Below are positions 8,101 through 16,726 of a stretch of 64,000 nucleotides of DNA, piece by piece. Made by a program: the position numbers and the translations under genes. The DNA lies in NCBI GenBank assembly GCA_944323505.1, contig CALUST010000015.1, positions 1 through 64,000 on the forward strand. The letters run 5' to 3'. The DNA is from an uncultured Bacteroidales bacterium (lineage in GTDB: Bacteria; Bacteroidota; Bacteroidia; Bacteroidales; UBA932). Within the stretch, counting starts at the first letter, position 1; the number at the start of each line of letters is the position of its first letter. The notes below the pieces were generated by a model, which did not search any database, was not told the DNA's origin, and worked only from the letters and a program-made list of their open reading frames with translations.

Positions 8101-9423
8101 ATGAAGAAATTACTGCTTTCTTTGCTTGCCGTATTCATGATCGGCGGAACAGCTGCATTCGCACAGGGAAAATATGGTCCTGACAGTGCTGAATGTATCA
8201 AATATCTTTCCTATTACAAGGAATACTTCAAACAGAAGAGTTATGATCTTGCCCTTCCTAACTGGAGGCAGGCATACAAGATCTGCCCTCCGACAGCAAA
8301 CCAGACCATGCTTATTGACGGTACTTCCCTCATGAGGTATCTCATAGGCAAGAACAGCAAGAATACCATCTACAAGGATGCTCTTGTGGACACTCTTCTC
8401 ACAATCCATGAGACACGTGCACAGTATTATCCGAAATATGCCGTGACTGCGATGAACAATATGGGTCTTGATATGATCAATTATGTGAAGAATGATCCTC
8501 AGAGACTCTATGAAGGTTTCAAGAAGGTGATAGAGGCAAACCAGGAGAATACCAAGCCTCAGATTTTCCTCTTCAACATCAACACTGCCGTGGAACTCTA
8601 CCAGAGCGGTGTGCTTGATGCAGAGACTGTGATGGAAGACTATGAGGAGGCTCTTTCCATGCTTTCAAAGATGCAGCCTAAGAACGATGTCGAGAAACAG
8701 CAGAATGACAAGATAAAGACTGATATAGAAAGTCTTTTCATCGCCAGCAAGATAGCAAGCTGCGACAATCTCATCGCCCTGTTCTCCCCGAGATTCGAGG
8801 CTAATCCGAACGACCTTGAGACAGTCAGCACAATCGTGATGATGATGGGTTCTACAGAGGGATGTACTGACAATGAGCTTTTCCTCAATGCCATCACCAA
8901 GATGCATGAACTTGACCCTTCATACAACACTGCATATTTCCTCTACAAACTCTACAATTCAAGAGGCGACATAGACAGTGCAATCAAGTATATGGAGGAG
9001 GCAATCGCATACCCTGAGTCTGACAGTCTGCAGGATGCCGCATACTATTATGAGCTTGCAGCCGCATGCTACAAGGCAGGAAGAAATTCAAAGGCATTCG
9101 AGGCTGCACTTGATGCAATCGATCTTGACTCTTCGTATGCAGGCAAGTCCTACCTTCTCATCGGTACCATCTGGGGCTCACAGGTATGTCCTGGCAACGA
9201 GATTGAGAAGAGGGCACCGTACTGGGTTGCAGTCGACTATCTTGTGAAGGCAAGGAATGCCGACCCTACTCTCGCAGAGGAGGCAAACAGGCTCATCTCA
9301 CAGTACAGCACATATTTCCCTCAGACTGCTGAGGCATTCATGTACAACATCACCAACGGGGATTCATATACTGTATCCTGCGGCGGTATGAGGGCGCTTA
9401 CTACAGTAAGGACACAGGACTGA
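8101..9423 (+). CDS. Exported tetratricopeptide-repeat protein
   Basis: A 440-residue protein with a typical signal peptide (MKKLLLSLL start, cleavage after AFA). The rest is rich in helical-pair repeats of about 34 residues; the best seen are around 285-375 (for example DIDSAIKYMEEAIAY and NSKAFEAALDAIDLD). TPR arrays are protein-binding scaffolds, and this one should sit in the periplasm. It lies between an outer-membrane barrel gene and lptC, separated by 15 and 4 bases. Such a protein is commonly found at this place in Bacteroidetes genomes, but I know of no established molecular role. The envelope context suggests a part in outer-membrane assembly. Confidence 0.75.
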   Translation: MKKLLLSLLAVFMIGGTAAFAQGKYGPDSAECIKYLSYYKEYFKQKSYDLALPNWRQAYKICPPTANQTMLIDGTSLMRYLIGKNSKNTIYKDALVDTLLTIHETRAQYYPKYAVTAMNNMGLDMINYVKNDPQRLYEGFKKVIEANQENTKPQIFLFNINTAVELYQSGVLDAETVMEDYEEALSMLSKMQPKNDVEKQQNDKIKTDIESLFIASKIASCDNLIALFSPRFEANPNDLETVSTIVMMMGSTEGCTDNELFLNAITKMHELDPSYNTAYFLYKLYNSRGDIDSAIKYMEEAIAYPESDSLQDAAYYYELAAACYKAGRNSKAFEAALDAIDLDSSYAGKSYLLIGTIWGSQVCPGNEIEKRAPYWVAVDYLVKARNADPTLAEEANRLISQYSTYFPQTAEAFMYNITNGDSYTVSCGGMRALTTVRTQD

Positions 9424-9427
9424 TACT

Positions 9428-10060
9428 TTGATACGCAGATCAAATAATGTTTTCAGGATGGTGGCAACCGCGATTGCGGTTGCTACCGTCGTTTATTCAT
9501 GCAAGAGCAATCTTGGCATAGCCGATTCCCTGAATCTTGACGAGACGCCTGTGCAGACTGTGGACAATATGTTTGTGGTACAGTCGGAAAACGGGATTCT
9601 GCAGATGAGGATGGAGGCTGACCTCATGGAGAGATATGACAGGGATACATTGTCATACGAACTCTTCCCTGAGGGTTTTGCAGTGTACGGCTATAACGAT
9701 GAGGGGCTTCTTGAGACCGAGATAACATCGGACAACGCCAGGCATGAGAAATACAAGGAGGGTGATAGGGAGTCCTGGCAGGCATTCGGCAATGTGGTCG
9801 TCAAGAATATCATCAACAAGGAAGTGATGGAGACGGATACCCTGTACTGGGACAGGAAGAACGGGAAGATATATACGGATTGCTATGTAAAGATGTATTC
9901 TCCCGACGGCTTTATCCAGGGGTACGGGATGGAGTCTGACGAGAGGGCGAGGAACACCATTATACTCAAACCTTTCGACAATTATGCCTTTGTGGTGCAG
10001 GACAGCACCGAGACAGTCGTCGATTCTGTCAATTTTATAGGGCCACTTCTAAAAAAATAG
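9428..10060 (+). CDS. lptC: LPS export protein LptC, lipoprotein form
   Basis: A 210-residue protein starting at TTG 9428, four bases after the TPR gene. An ATG at 9458 is possible but would remove the Arg-rich start of the signal peptide. The N-terminus has a hydrophobic segment ending in VVYSC, a lipoprotein box. The remainder is a string of beta strands of the LptA/LptC jelly-roll type (DUF1239), such as ESWQAFGNVVVKN and DTLYWDRKNGKIYTD. LptC links the LptB2FG ABC transporter in the inner membrane to LptA in the periplasmic bridge that carries lipopolysaccharide. Downstream is a SurA/PpiD-type chaperone. The assignment is by fold-like features and gene order. Confidence 0.8.
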   Translation: MIRRSNNVFRMVATAIAVATVVYSCKSNLGIADSLNLDETPVQTVDNMFVVQSENGILQMRMEADLMERYDRDTLSYELFPEGFAVYGYNDEGLLETEITSDNARHEKYKEGDRESWQAFGNVVVKNIINKEVMETDTLYWDRKNGKIYTDCYVKMYSPDGFIQGYGMESDERARNTIILKPFDNYAFVVQDSTETVVDSVNFIGPLLKK

Positions 10061-10134
10061 TGAGGATTTGCAGGAAAATTATTATCTTCGCAGCCCATAT
10101 TGAACCAGTAAAAAATTTAAAATCACATAAAAAG

Positions 10135-12231
10135 ATGGCGGTTCTTGAAAAAATTCGCGTAAAGTTGGGTGTATTCATAACCATTGTCATTGCATTGGCA
10201 TTGTTGTCATTCATAATCGACCCGACAACTCTTCAGGCTGTTTCCAACTCGATGTCATCAAAATATGACGTCGGTGAGATAGACGGCAAGGACATTTCAT
10301 ATCAGGATTTCGAGAAAGATGTGGAGTATTTCACCACTCTCAGCGAGATAACCACAGGCTCTTCAGCGCAGAACGAGCAGCAGATTGAAGCCATAAGGAA
10401 TGCCGCATGGCAGTCTCTTATAGACAAGTATCTTGTGCTCAAGAACGCGAAGGCTGCAGGTCTTGTAGTGGGAGAGTCCGAGATGGTGGAACTTACTACA
10501 GGGGATATGGTATCACCTGTGATTGCACAGGATCCTGTTTTCTTTGACGAGACAGGCAGTTTTTCAAAGGACAGGCTCATCCAGTTCGTGCAGAATACCC
10601 ACAATGATCCTTCTGGCAATATCAAGATGTATTGGGACTATCTTCAGAACAGCATCTATACCCAGCAGTATTATGCCAAATACGGCTCTCTTTTCTCCCA
10701 GAGCAATCTGACCAACCCTCTCATGCTGGCAAAGGAGATTGACTGGAACAACAACACTGTGGATGTGGAGTTCGTGATGGTTCCTTTCGGATATGCTACA
10801 GATACCACAATCACAGTGTCTGACAGCGAGATAAGGGAATATTACAAGGCTCACAAGGAGCAGTACAGGCAACAGGCAAGCCGCGACATTGAATATGTTG
10901 TGTTTGAAGTGGTGCCTTCTGAAGAGGATATCACGGCAGCAAACCAGCAGGTCCTCGATCTGTATGATGAATTTGCAGCGACAGACAAGGCTGACATGAA
11001 GAGTTTCCTCCTCAGAAACTCTGACAGGCCTTATTCTGAATACTATTACGGAAGCGGTGAACTCAATACTGTATCAAAGGATGTGAACGATTTCGTTTTC
11101 AATGACGGCAAGGGAGCATCCAAGGTATTCACCAAGGGGAATACATTCTATGTGGCCAAGGTTATGGACAGCAGGATGGTTCCTGACTCTGTCTTTGTGA
11201 AGCACATTCTGCTTCAGGGAGAGCAGGAGGCACTTGCAGACAGCCTCGTAGGTGTGCTCAACAGCGGCAAGGAGACTTTTGCCAATGTGGCAGCCCTCTA
11301 TTCCGCAGACCAGAATCCTAATGTGGCAGAAAGGGGAGATATAGGCTGGATGACACAGACTTATATGATTCCGGGAATGGAGTCGGTGATGACAGCCTCC
11401 CTTAACAAGATAATGGTCATTGACACACAGTATGGAAAACATATAGTGAAAGTTACTGACAGGACCGAGCCGAGACTCAAGAAGCAGGTAGCAATTCTCG
11501 AGAAGACCGCTCTTGCAAGCAAGGAGACTTTCAACAAGTACTATTCACAGGCCAACGAAGTAGCAGCCAAGGCCGCAGGCAAGTATGAAGGCTTCAGGCA
11601 GGCTGTAGAAGAGGGCGGGTTATATGCTCACCCTGTGAACAGGATGCTTGAGAGCAATGACAGACTCGGTGCGATAGATGATACCAAGGAAGTGACGAGA
11701 TGGGCTTTCGGGGCAAAGAAGGGCAAGGTTTCCGACATCATCACAGTCAACAACAACTATTTCTTCGTAGTTGCCCTCAAGGATATCCACAAAGAGGGAT
11801 ATGCTACAGTTGAGGAAGTCGCTTCCGGCATAAGGAATATCATCTACAGGCAGAAACTCGGAGAAAAGAAAGTGGCTGAAGTGTCAGAGAAGATAAAGGG
11901 ACTGACAGATATGCAGACCATAGCGGATACGCTGAAGTCTTCTGTCAGCACTAAAGAGAATATTGCCTTTGCCTCTCTTGCTTCGCAGGGACTTGACCCT
12001 AAGTTCATAGGTGCTGCATCAGTAGGGGAGACAGGAAAGATTGCAGCCCCTGTGGCAGGCAACATCGGAGTCTATGTCTACAAGGTGACAGGACATGATA
12101 CCGGCTCATTCTTCACAGAGGATGACGCAAAGGCAAATGATGCCAGGAAGACGCAGTACAGCCTCCAGATGCTTGTACCTGTAATGATGCAGGATGCAGA
12201 TGTAAAGGACAACAGGGCAAGATTCTATTAG
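10135..12231 (+). CDS. Membrane-anchored SurA/PpiD-type peptidylprolyl isomerase
   Basis: A 698-residue protein from the ATG at 10135 (MAVLEKIRVKLG). The frame is open to a GTG at 10060, but those 25 codons precede the natural start and lack family character. One transmembrane segment at about 15-35 (ITIVIALALLSFII) is followed by a SurA_N-like region. A parvulin rotamase domain around residues 340-440 has the hallmark VKHILLQG and the RGDIGWM motif. A second, degenerate region follows towards the C-terminus. The layout matches PpiD, which is anchored in the inner membrane and helps folding of exported and outer-membrane proteins. A strong terminator lies 25 bases after the stop. Confidence 0.88.
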   Translation: MAVLEKIRVKLGVFITIVIALALLSFIIDPTTLQAVSNSMSSKYDVGEIDGKDISYQDFEKDVEYFTTLSEITTGSSAQNEQQIEAIRNAAWQSLIDKYLVLKNAKAAGLVVGESEMVELTTGDMVSPVIAQDPVFFDETGSFSKDRLIQFVQNTHNDPSGNIKMYWDYLQNSIYTQQYYAKYGSLFSQSNLTNPLMLAKEIDWNNNTVDVEFVMVPFGYATDTTITVSDSEIREYYKAHKEQYRQQASRDIEYVVFEVVPSEEDITAANQQVLDLYDEFAATDKADMKSFLLRNSDRPYSEYYYGSGELNTVSKDVNDFVFNDGKGASKVFTKGNTFYVAKVMDSRMVPDSVFVKHILLQGEQEALADSLVGVLNSGKETFANVAALYSADQNPNVAERGDIGWMTQTYMIPGMESVMTASLNKIMVIDTQYGKHIVKVTDRTEPRLKKQVAILEKTALASKETFNKYYSQANEVAAKAAGKYEGFRQAVEEGGLYAHPVNRMLESNDRLGAIDDTKEVTRWAFGAKKGKVSDIITVNNNYFFVVALKDIHKEGYATVEEVASGIRNIIYRQKLGEKKVAEVSEKIKGLTDMQTIADTLKSSVSTKENIAFASLASQGLDPKFIGAASVGETGKIAAPVAGNIGVYVYKVTGHDTGSFFTEDDAKANDARKTQYSLQMLVPVMMQDADVKDNRARFY

Positions 12232-12255
12232 AATCACAATCCTGTACAGATAACA

Positions 12256-12288
12256 AAAATCTCCGCCTGTCCAGGGCGGAGATTTTTT
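12256..12288. terminator. Bidirectional intrinsic terminator between ppiD-like gene and ychF
   Basis: Perfect stem AATCTCCGCC (12258-12267) / GGCGGAGATT (12275-12284) with a 7-base loop. It is flanked by A's on the left and a T-run on the right, so it can stop transcription from either side between the convergent genes. Confidence 0.88.
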
Positions 12289-12329
12289 ATTGTGCCATGC
12301 AGCCGGCTGGCATGCAACCGTGCCGGAAG

Positions 12330-13433
12330 TCAGACATTGAACAGGAAGTGCATTATGTCCCCGTCCTGTACGACATAGTCCTTGCCTTCTATACCGAGTT
12401 TCCCTGCGGCGCGGCAGGCGGCTTCTGACTTGAGTTCAACGAAATCATCGTATTTGATGACCTCTGCCCGTATGAATCCCTTTTCAAAGTCCGTATGGAT
12501 GACTCCGGCAGCCTTCGGTGCCTTGTCTCCTTTATTTATGGTCCAGGCGCGGCATTCGTCGGCACCTGCGGTGAAGAATGTCTGAAGATTGAGCAGCGAA
12601 TATGCCTTCTGTATGAGTCTTACCACTCCGGACTCTTCAAGTCCCATTTCTTCAAGGAACATCTGCCTTTCGTCGTAGGTCTCAAGTTCAGCAATATCAG
12701 ATTCTATCTTGGCTGCGATTGTCAGGATTTCCGCATTCTCATCCCTGACAGCCTCGCGTACCTTTTCCACATATCCGTTTCCTGTTGCAGCAGAGGCTTC
12801 ATCCACATTGCAGACATACATTACAGGCTTGTTGGTGAGGAGGAAGAGGTCTTTTGCGAGAGATTCCTCTTCCGGAGTTTCAAGCTGTACAGTACGGCAT
12901 GATTTCCCGGCAAGAAGGGCCTCCTTGTATCGGAGAAGGAGTTCGCAAAGTTTCTTCGCGCTCTTGTCCCCTCCGGCCTGTGCCTGTTTCTGTACTTTTG
13001 ACAGCCTGTTTTCAACAGTCTCCAGGTCTTTCATCTGGAGTTCAAGGTCGATGACCTCCTTGTCTCTGACCGGGTCTACACTTCCGTCCACATGAACGAT
13101 GTTCGGATCGTCAAAGCACCTCAGGACATGGAGGATGGCATCTGTCTCACGGATATTTGCCAGGAACTGGTTTCCGAGGCCTTCTCCCTTGCTTGCCCCT
13201 TTTACAAGACCTGCAATGTCCACAATCTCTACAGTGGCCGGGACGACGCGTTTCGGGTTGCACAGGCTTTCAAGCACCTCAAGACGCTTGTCCGGTACAA
13301 TGGTCGAACCGATGTTAGGCTCTATGGTACAGAAAGGGAAGTTTGCACTCTGCGCCTTTCCGGAACTTATACAATTGAAAAGAGTTGATTTCCCCACATT
13401 CGGGAGACCTACGATTCCGCATTTCAATGACAT
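12330..13433 (-). CDS. ychF: Redox-/ribosome-associated ATPase YchF (Obg family)
   Basis: A 367-residue Obg-like P-loop protein. G1 is GLPNVGKST at 9-17, then the DIAGLVKGAS switch-II segment and NVDE in place of the NKxD base-recognition motif, which explains the ATP preference reported for this family. A helical/coiled-coil insert (about 130-200) and the C-terminal TGS domain (ending FLFNV) follow. YchF/OLA1 proteins bind the ribosome and are linked to stress and redox responses. The leader contains a perfect -7 element (TAACTTTG on the minus strand) and a small hairpin with GTCCTG/CAGGAC arms at 13458-13475. Confidence 0.96.
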   Translation of the reverse strand: MSLKCGIVGLPNVGKSTLFNCISSGKAQSANFPFCTIEPNIGSTIVPDKRLEVLESLCNPKRVVPATVEIVDIAGLVKGASKGEGLGNQFLANIRETDAILHVLRCFDDPNIVHVDGSVDPVRDKEVIDLELQMKDLETVENRLSKVQKQAQAGGDKSAKKLCELLLRYKEALLAGKSCRTVQLETPEEESLAKDLFLLTNKPVMYVCNVDEASAATGNGYVEKVREAVRDENAEILTIAAKIESDIAELETYDERQMFLEEMGLEESGVVRLIQKAYSLLNLQTFFTAGADECRAWTINKGDKAPKAAGVIHTDFEKGFIRAEVIKYDDFVELKSEAACRAAGKLGIEGKDYVVQDGDIMHFLFNV

Positions 13434-13542
13434 GATTCAGAATATTTTTAGTTACCGGTCCTGAAAATACAGGACTTTATGCAATTCCGCGCAAAGTTAA
13501 TACAAAAGAAGAAATAAAGTTTCACCACATTTTTCTGTTTTT

Positions 13543-13568
13543 GGACATTTTTTCTTTTTCGAATGTCC
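13543..13568. repeat. Inverted repeat upstream of the exported nuclease gene
   Basis: GGACATT (13543-13549) and AATGTCC (13562-13568) form a perfect 7-bp inverted repeat with a 12-base gap, 17 bases before the ATG at 13586. It could be an operator with half-sites about two helical turns apart, or a hairpin in the leader. Nothing decides between these. Confidence 0.4.
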
Positions 13569-13585
13569 ATTTTTGTCCGAAACAG

Positions 13586-14590
13586 ATGACACGCATGAGA
13601 AGACTGGTATATCTTATTCTGACAATGTTGCTTGTGGGCTGCCCTTGCACGTCATGGGCAGGGGAGAGGGTGGATACTCTTTCGGTGATGTTCTGGAATC
13701 TTGAGAATTTCTTTGACTACAGGGACGGCGGCACGAGCGTTTCGGACAGGGAGTTCTCTTCTTTCGGAGAAAGGCATTGGACAAAGTCAAGGTTCTATGC
13801 CAAATGCAATGCAGTTGCGAAAGCGATATTGTGGGCAGGCTCTGAATACGGCAGGATGCCGGATGTAATAGGGTTTGCTGAAGTGGAAAACCGTTTCGTG
13901 GTCTCTTCGGTGGTTGGTGCGACATTGCTACGCAAGTATGACTACGGCATAGTACATTATGACTCTTCTGATCCGAGAGGGATTGATGTGGCATTGATAT
14001 ACAGGAAATCAGTATTCGGCAGCCATACCTCCAAGCCTATGAGGATAAAGGAGTTCAGGACGCGCGACATATTGTATGTGAGACTGGAGTATGCGGAAGG
14101 CGGGCGTGGGGAAGAGGATGGAGACGGCTGTCTGCATTTTCTTGTCAATCACCATCCGTCGAAATTCGGCGGGGCGGCAATCTCAGCCCCCAGGCGGAAG
14201 GTGGCCATGAGGACGATGCTGGAAGTATGCGATTCCATACGGAAGAGTGAGCCGGGGGCAAAGATAATCTGCATGGGAGATTTCAATGACGTTCCTGACA
14301 ATCCTCTGTTTGACTTTTCCGGCACCGGGATGGTCAATATTGCCGGGCCTCTGGCAGAAAAAGGGGAGGGGACCATCAGGTATCAGGGGAAGAGGGATAT
14401 GATAGACATGTTCATTGTGTCGCGATGTATTGCGAAGCATGCAGAGATGGAAGTATGCAGGATTCCCTTCCTTACCGTATGGGACAGCACATATTCCGGG
14501 GAAAAGCCTTTCAGGACATATTCAGGTCCGAGGTATATAGGAGGAGTGAGTGACCATTGTCCTATATGGATGGAACTTGCAATGCAATGA
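13586..14590 (+). CDS. Exported endonuclease/exonuclease/phosphatase family protein
   Basis: A 334-residue protein taken from the ATG at 13586; the frame is open to a TTG at 13541 but that part is AT-rich leader. An alternative ATG lies three codons further. Residues 4-23 form a signal peptide ending near SWAG. The DNase I-like fold is shown in order by WNLENFFD, GFAEVEN (metal-binding Glu), VNHHPSK, MGDFNDVPD and the terminal SDHCPI. These are the metal, histidine and aspartate positions of the endonuclease/exonuclease/phosphatase superfamily. Substrates range from DNA to phosphoinositides and phospholipids, so the exact reaction is open; export suggests scavenging. The gene stands alone before galK. 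Confidence 0.85.
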   Translation: MTRMRRLVYLILTMLLVGCPCTSWAGERVDTLSVMFWNLENFFDYRDGGTSVSDREFSSFGERHWTKSRFYAKCNAVAKAILWAGSEYGRMPDVIGFAEVENRFVVSSVVGATLLRKYDYGIVHYDSSDPRGIDVALIYRKSVFGSHTSKPMRIKEFRTRDILYVRLEYAEGGRGEEDGDGCLHFLVNHHPSKFGGAAISAPRRKVAMRTMLEVCDSIRKSEPGAKIICMGDFNDVPDNPLFDFSGTGMVNIAGPLAEKGEGTIRYQGKRDMIDMFIVSRCIAKHAEMEVCRIPFLTVWDSTYSGEKPFRTYSGPRYIGGVSDHCPIWMELAMQ

Positions 14591-14604
14591 ACGCCGAAAT
14601 AAAA

Positions 14605-14634
14605 TTGTTTTATCGCAGGATATTGGTATCTTTG
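14605..14634 (+). promoter_or_regulatory. Promoter of galK
   Basis: TTG (14605-14607), a 19-base spacer and TATCTTTG (14627-14634), a perfect -7 element of the Bacteroidetes primary sigma factor. The start of transcription would be about 14640, giving a leader of about 40 bases to the ATG at 14683. This is the best-formed promoter in the window. Confidence 0.7.
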
Positions 14635-14682
14635 AAAGATGAATCACATGATAATGACAAAACTATATAAACCAATATCAAG

Positions 14683-15828
14683 ATGAAATCAAGAATATCT
14701 GAAAAATTCAAGACTCTTTTCGGAAAGGAAGGGGAATTCTTTGCCTCTGCAGGTCGAATCAATCTTATCGGGGAACATACTGACTATAACGGAGGCTATG
14801 TCTTCCCGGGAGCCATTGACAAAGGCATGATGGCGGAGATTCTCCTCAACGGGACCAACAAAGTATGCGCCTATGCCCTTGACCTTGACGAATATGTCGA
14901 ATTCGGTCTTGAGGAGGAGGATGCACCTGCACAGAGTTGGGCAAGGTATATTTTCGGCGTATGCCGTGAAGTCATCAAGAGAGGAGGAAAGATAGGAGGA
15001 TTCAATACCGTGTTTGCCGGGGATGTCCCTCTCGGGGCAGGAATGTCATCATCTGCCGCCCTCGAAAGTACATTCGCATTTGCGCTGAACTATCTTTTCA
15101 ATCTCGGTATCGACAAATTCGAACTTGCCCGTATCGGACAGTCGACAGAGCATAACTATTGCGGCGTGAAGTGCGGTATCATGGATCAGTTCGCCTCTGT
15201 CTTCGGCAAGAAAGGCAATCTCATGAGACTTGACTGCAAGACTATGGAGTACAAGTATTATCCGTTCAATCCTGAGGGATACAGGCTTGTCCTGCTTGAT
15301 TCGGTAGTCAAGCACGAACTTGCATCATCTGCATATAACAAGAGGAGAGAGTCCTGCGAAAGGGCTGCCGCAGCCATCAGGAAGAACCATCCTGAAGTGG
15401 AGTTCCTCCGGGATGCCCGCATGGAATGGCTTGACGAGGTGAAAGATGTCATTTCGGAAGAGGACTACAAGAGGGCCGAATATGTCATCGGGGAAGTGCA
15501 GCGGGTGCTTGATGTCTGCGATGCTCTTGAAAGGGCGGATTATGAGACTGTAGGCAAGAAGATGTATGAGACTCATGACGGCATGAGCAGACTGTATGAG
15601 GTAAGCTGCGAGGAGCTCGATTTCCTCAATGACATAGCCAAGGAATGCGGAGTAACGGGCTCACGTGTGATGGGAGGCGGTTTCGGAGGCTGTACCATCA
15701 ATCTCGTGAAGAACGAACTTTATGACAAGTTCATAGAGACTGCCAAGGCTGCATTCAAGGAGAAATTCGGACATGAGCCGAAAGTTTACGATGTGGTCAT
15801 CAGCGACGGGGCGCGCAAACTTGAATAG
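14683..15828 (+). CDS. galK: Galactokinase
   Basis: A 381-residue GHMP kinase that phosphorylates galactose at C1 at the entry to the Leloir pathway. The galactokinase signature GRINLIGEHTDYNGG lies near residues 25-40. The GHMP ATP-binding motif is PLGAGMSSSAALE near 113, and the C-terminal motif MGGGFGGCTIN is complete. The gene has its own promoter and is followed by a convergent gene eight bases away, so it is monocistronic. galM is 5 kb downstream in a separate unit; galT and galE are not in the window. Confidence 0.96.
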   Translation: MKSRISEKFKTLFGKEGEFFASAGRINLIGEHTDYNGGYVFPGAIDKGMMAEILLNGTNKVCAYALDLDEYVEFGLEEEDAPAQSWARYIFGVCREVIKRGGKIGGFNTVFAGDVPLGAGMSSSAALESTFAFALNYLFNLGIDKFELARIGQSTEHNYCGVKCGIMDQFASVFGKKGNLMRLDCKTMEYKYYPFNPEGYRLVLLDSVVKHELASSAYNKRRESCERAAAAIRKNHPEVEFLRDARMEWLDEVKDVISEEDYKRAEYVIGEVQRVLDVCDALERADYETVGKKMYETHDGMSRLYEVSCEELDFLNDIAKECGVTGSRVMGGGFGGCTINLVKNELYDKFIETAKAAFKEKFGHEPKVYDVVISDGARKLE

Positions 15829-15836
15829 GCTGTCCG

Positions 15837-16502
15837 TTATCTGATATGTGATTCAAGCCAGGCGGAGTCGATCTGTACGAAACCCTCCCCTGGCTTTATC
15901 TTTGGATTCCGCTGAATGATGCCGGCGCAGTCCTCATAGACGTTATATCCGATATTCACGCCTGTCATCCTGCCGTCATCCGGATACATAAGGGTTAAAG
16001 ACCTGTCTCCGTCTTCCCCCTGGAGCGAATAGAACCTGAATGCTGCCCCTGCGATTCTTGCGGCCTTCTCCTTGTCGGGAGTCCCGGATACAATCTCCAT
16101 TTTAGTTACATACTTGCACATTTCCACGACTGCATCGTCAAGTCCTGCCTTGAAGATAAGGACTTTCTCCATCAGCGAACCGGTGTCGCTGACCTTGCGC
16201 AGTGTGTAGTTGCCTATCGCCTTTGCATGAAGGGTGATTGAATTCATCTGGGCTTCAGACATCTCAAGCCCTTCAGGGAGCAGCCATATCATGACCTTTC
16301 CGGCCGGGTCATGGTACAATGTCTCATATTTGACAAGATTGGTCTGTCCGCATGACGGGCATTTCCACAGGAAGAGAGAGCCGTTCATGACTTTCTGCTC
16401 CAGTTCAGGATTCTCAGCCGTGTTAATGCTTCTGTATATGGTGATTTCGTTCTTCTGTCCGCATTTTGTGCAGGCGGACTCCGCTTTTCTTATGATTGAC
16501 AT
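15837..16502 (-). CDS. CpXC-domain zinc-binding protein
   Basis: A 221-residue protein whose first 60 residues form a CpXC domain: CTKCGQ near residue 11 and CPSCGQ near residue 50, likely holding one zinc ion. The remaining 160 residues show no motif I recognise and no membrane segment, so it is probably cytoplasmic. The biochemical role of CpXC proteins is not established. A perfect -7 element (TACCTTTG, minus strand, 16531-16538) lies just before the gene, implying its own promoter. The palindromic element at 16583-16688 lies upstream of that promoter. Confidence 0.75.
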   Translation of the reverse strand: MSIIRKAESACTKCGQKNEITIYRSINTAENPELEQKVMNGSLFLWKCPSCGQTNLVKYETLYHDPAGKVMIWLLPEGLEMSEAQMNSITLHAKAIGNYTLRKVSDTGSLMEKVLIFKAGLDDAVVEMCKYVTKMEIVSGTPDKEKAARIAGAAFRFYSLQGEDGDRSLTLMYPDDGRMTGVNIGYNVYEDCAGIIQRNPKIKPGEGFVQIDSAWLESHIR

Positions 16503-16582
16503 CTTCCTAATATTAAAATTATCCGAGTTGCAAAGGTACTCATTTAATTATTGACTATCTGCAAAAAATCCCCTTTGTTTAA

Positions 16583-16688
16583 GCAGGCCGTAAATGTTCG
16601 GGCCGGTAAATCCCTCCCATACTTTGTATGGGTCCCTCCCGTTCACGAGGCCACGGGCGGCCACGCCGTCCGAAATTTCACGGCCTGC
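16583..16688. repeat. 106-base GC-rich imperfect palindrome (REP/MITE-like or large terminator hairpin)
   Basis: The ends are a perfect inverted repeat, GCAGGCCGT (16583-16591) and ACGGCCTGC (16680-16688). With a few bulges the pairing extends to about 22 bases per arm (16583-16606 with 16666-16688). Inside is a second perfect hairpin, CCCATAC (16616-16622) / GTATGGG (16626-16632), itself bracketed by two TCCCTCCC copies (16611-16618 and 16633-16640). The element is much richer in GC than other gaps in the window. It lies 38 bases after the stop of the minus-strand gene that ends at 16727, and GATTTTTTGC follows it in that direction. No target-site duplication was seen. Confidence 0.6.
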
Positions 16689-16726
16689 GATATTTTCAGG
16701 GGTAATAATGCAGGTGCATTACAAGT

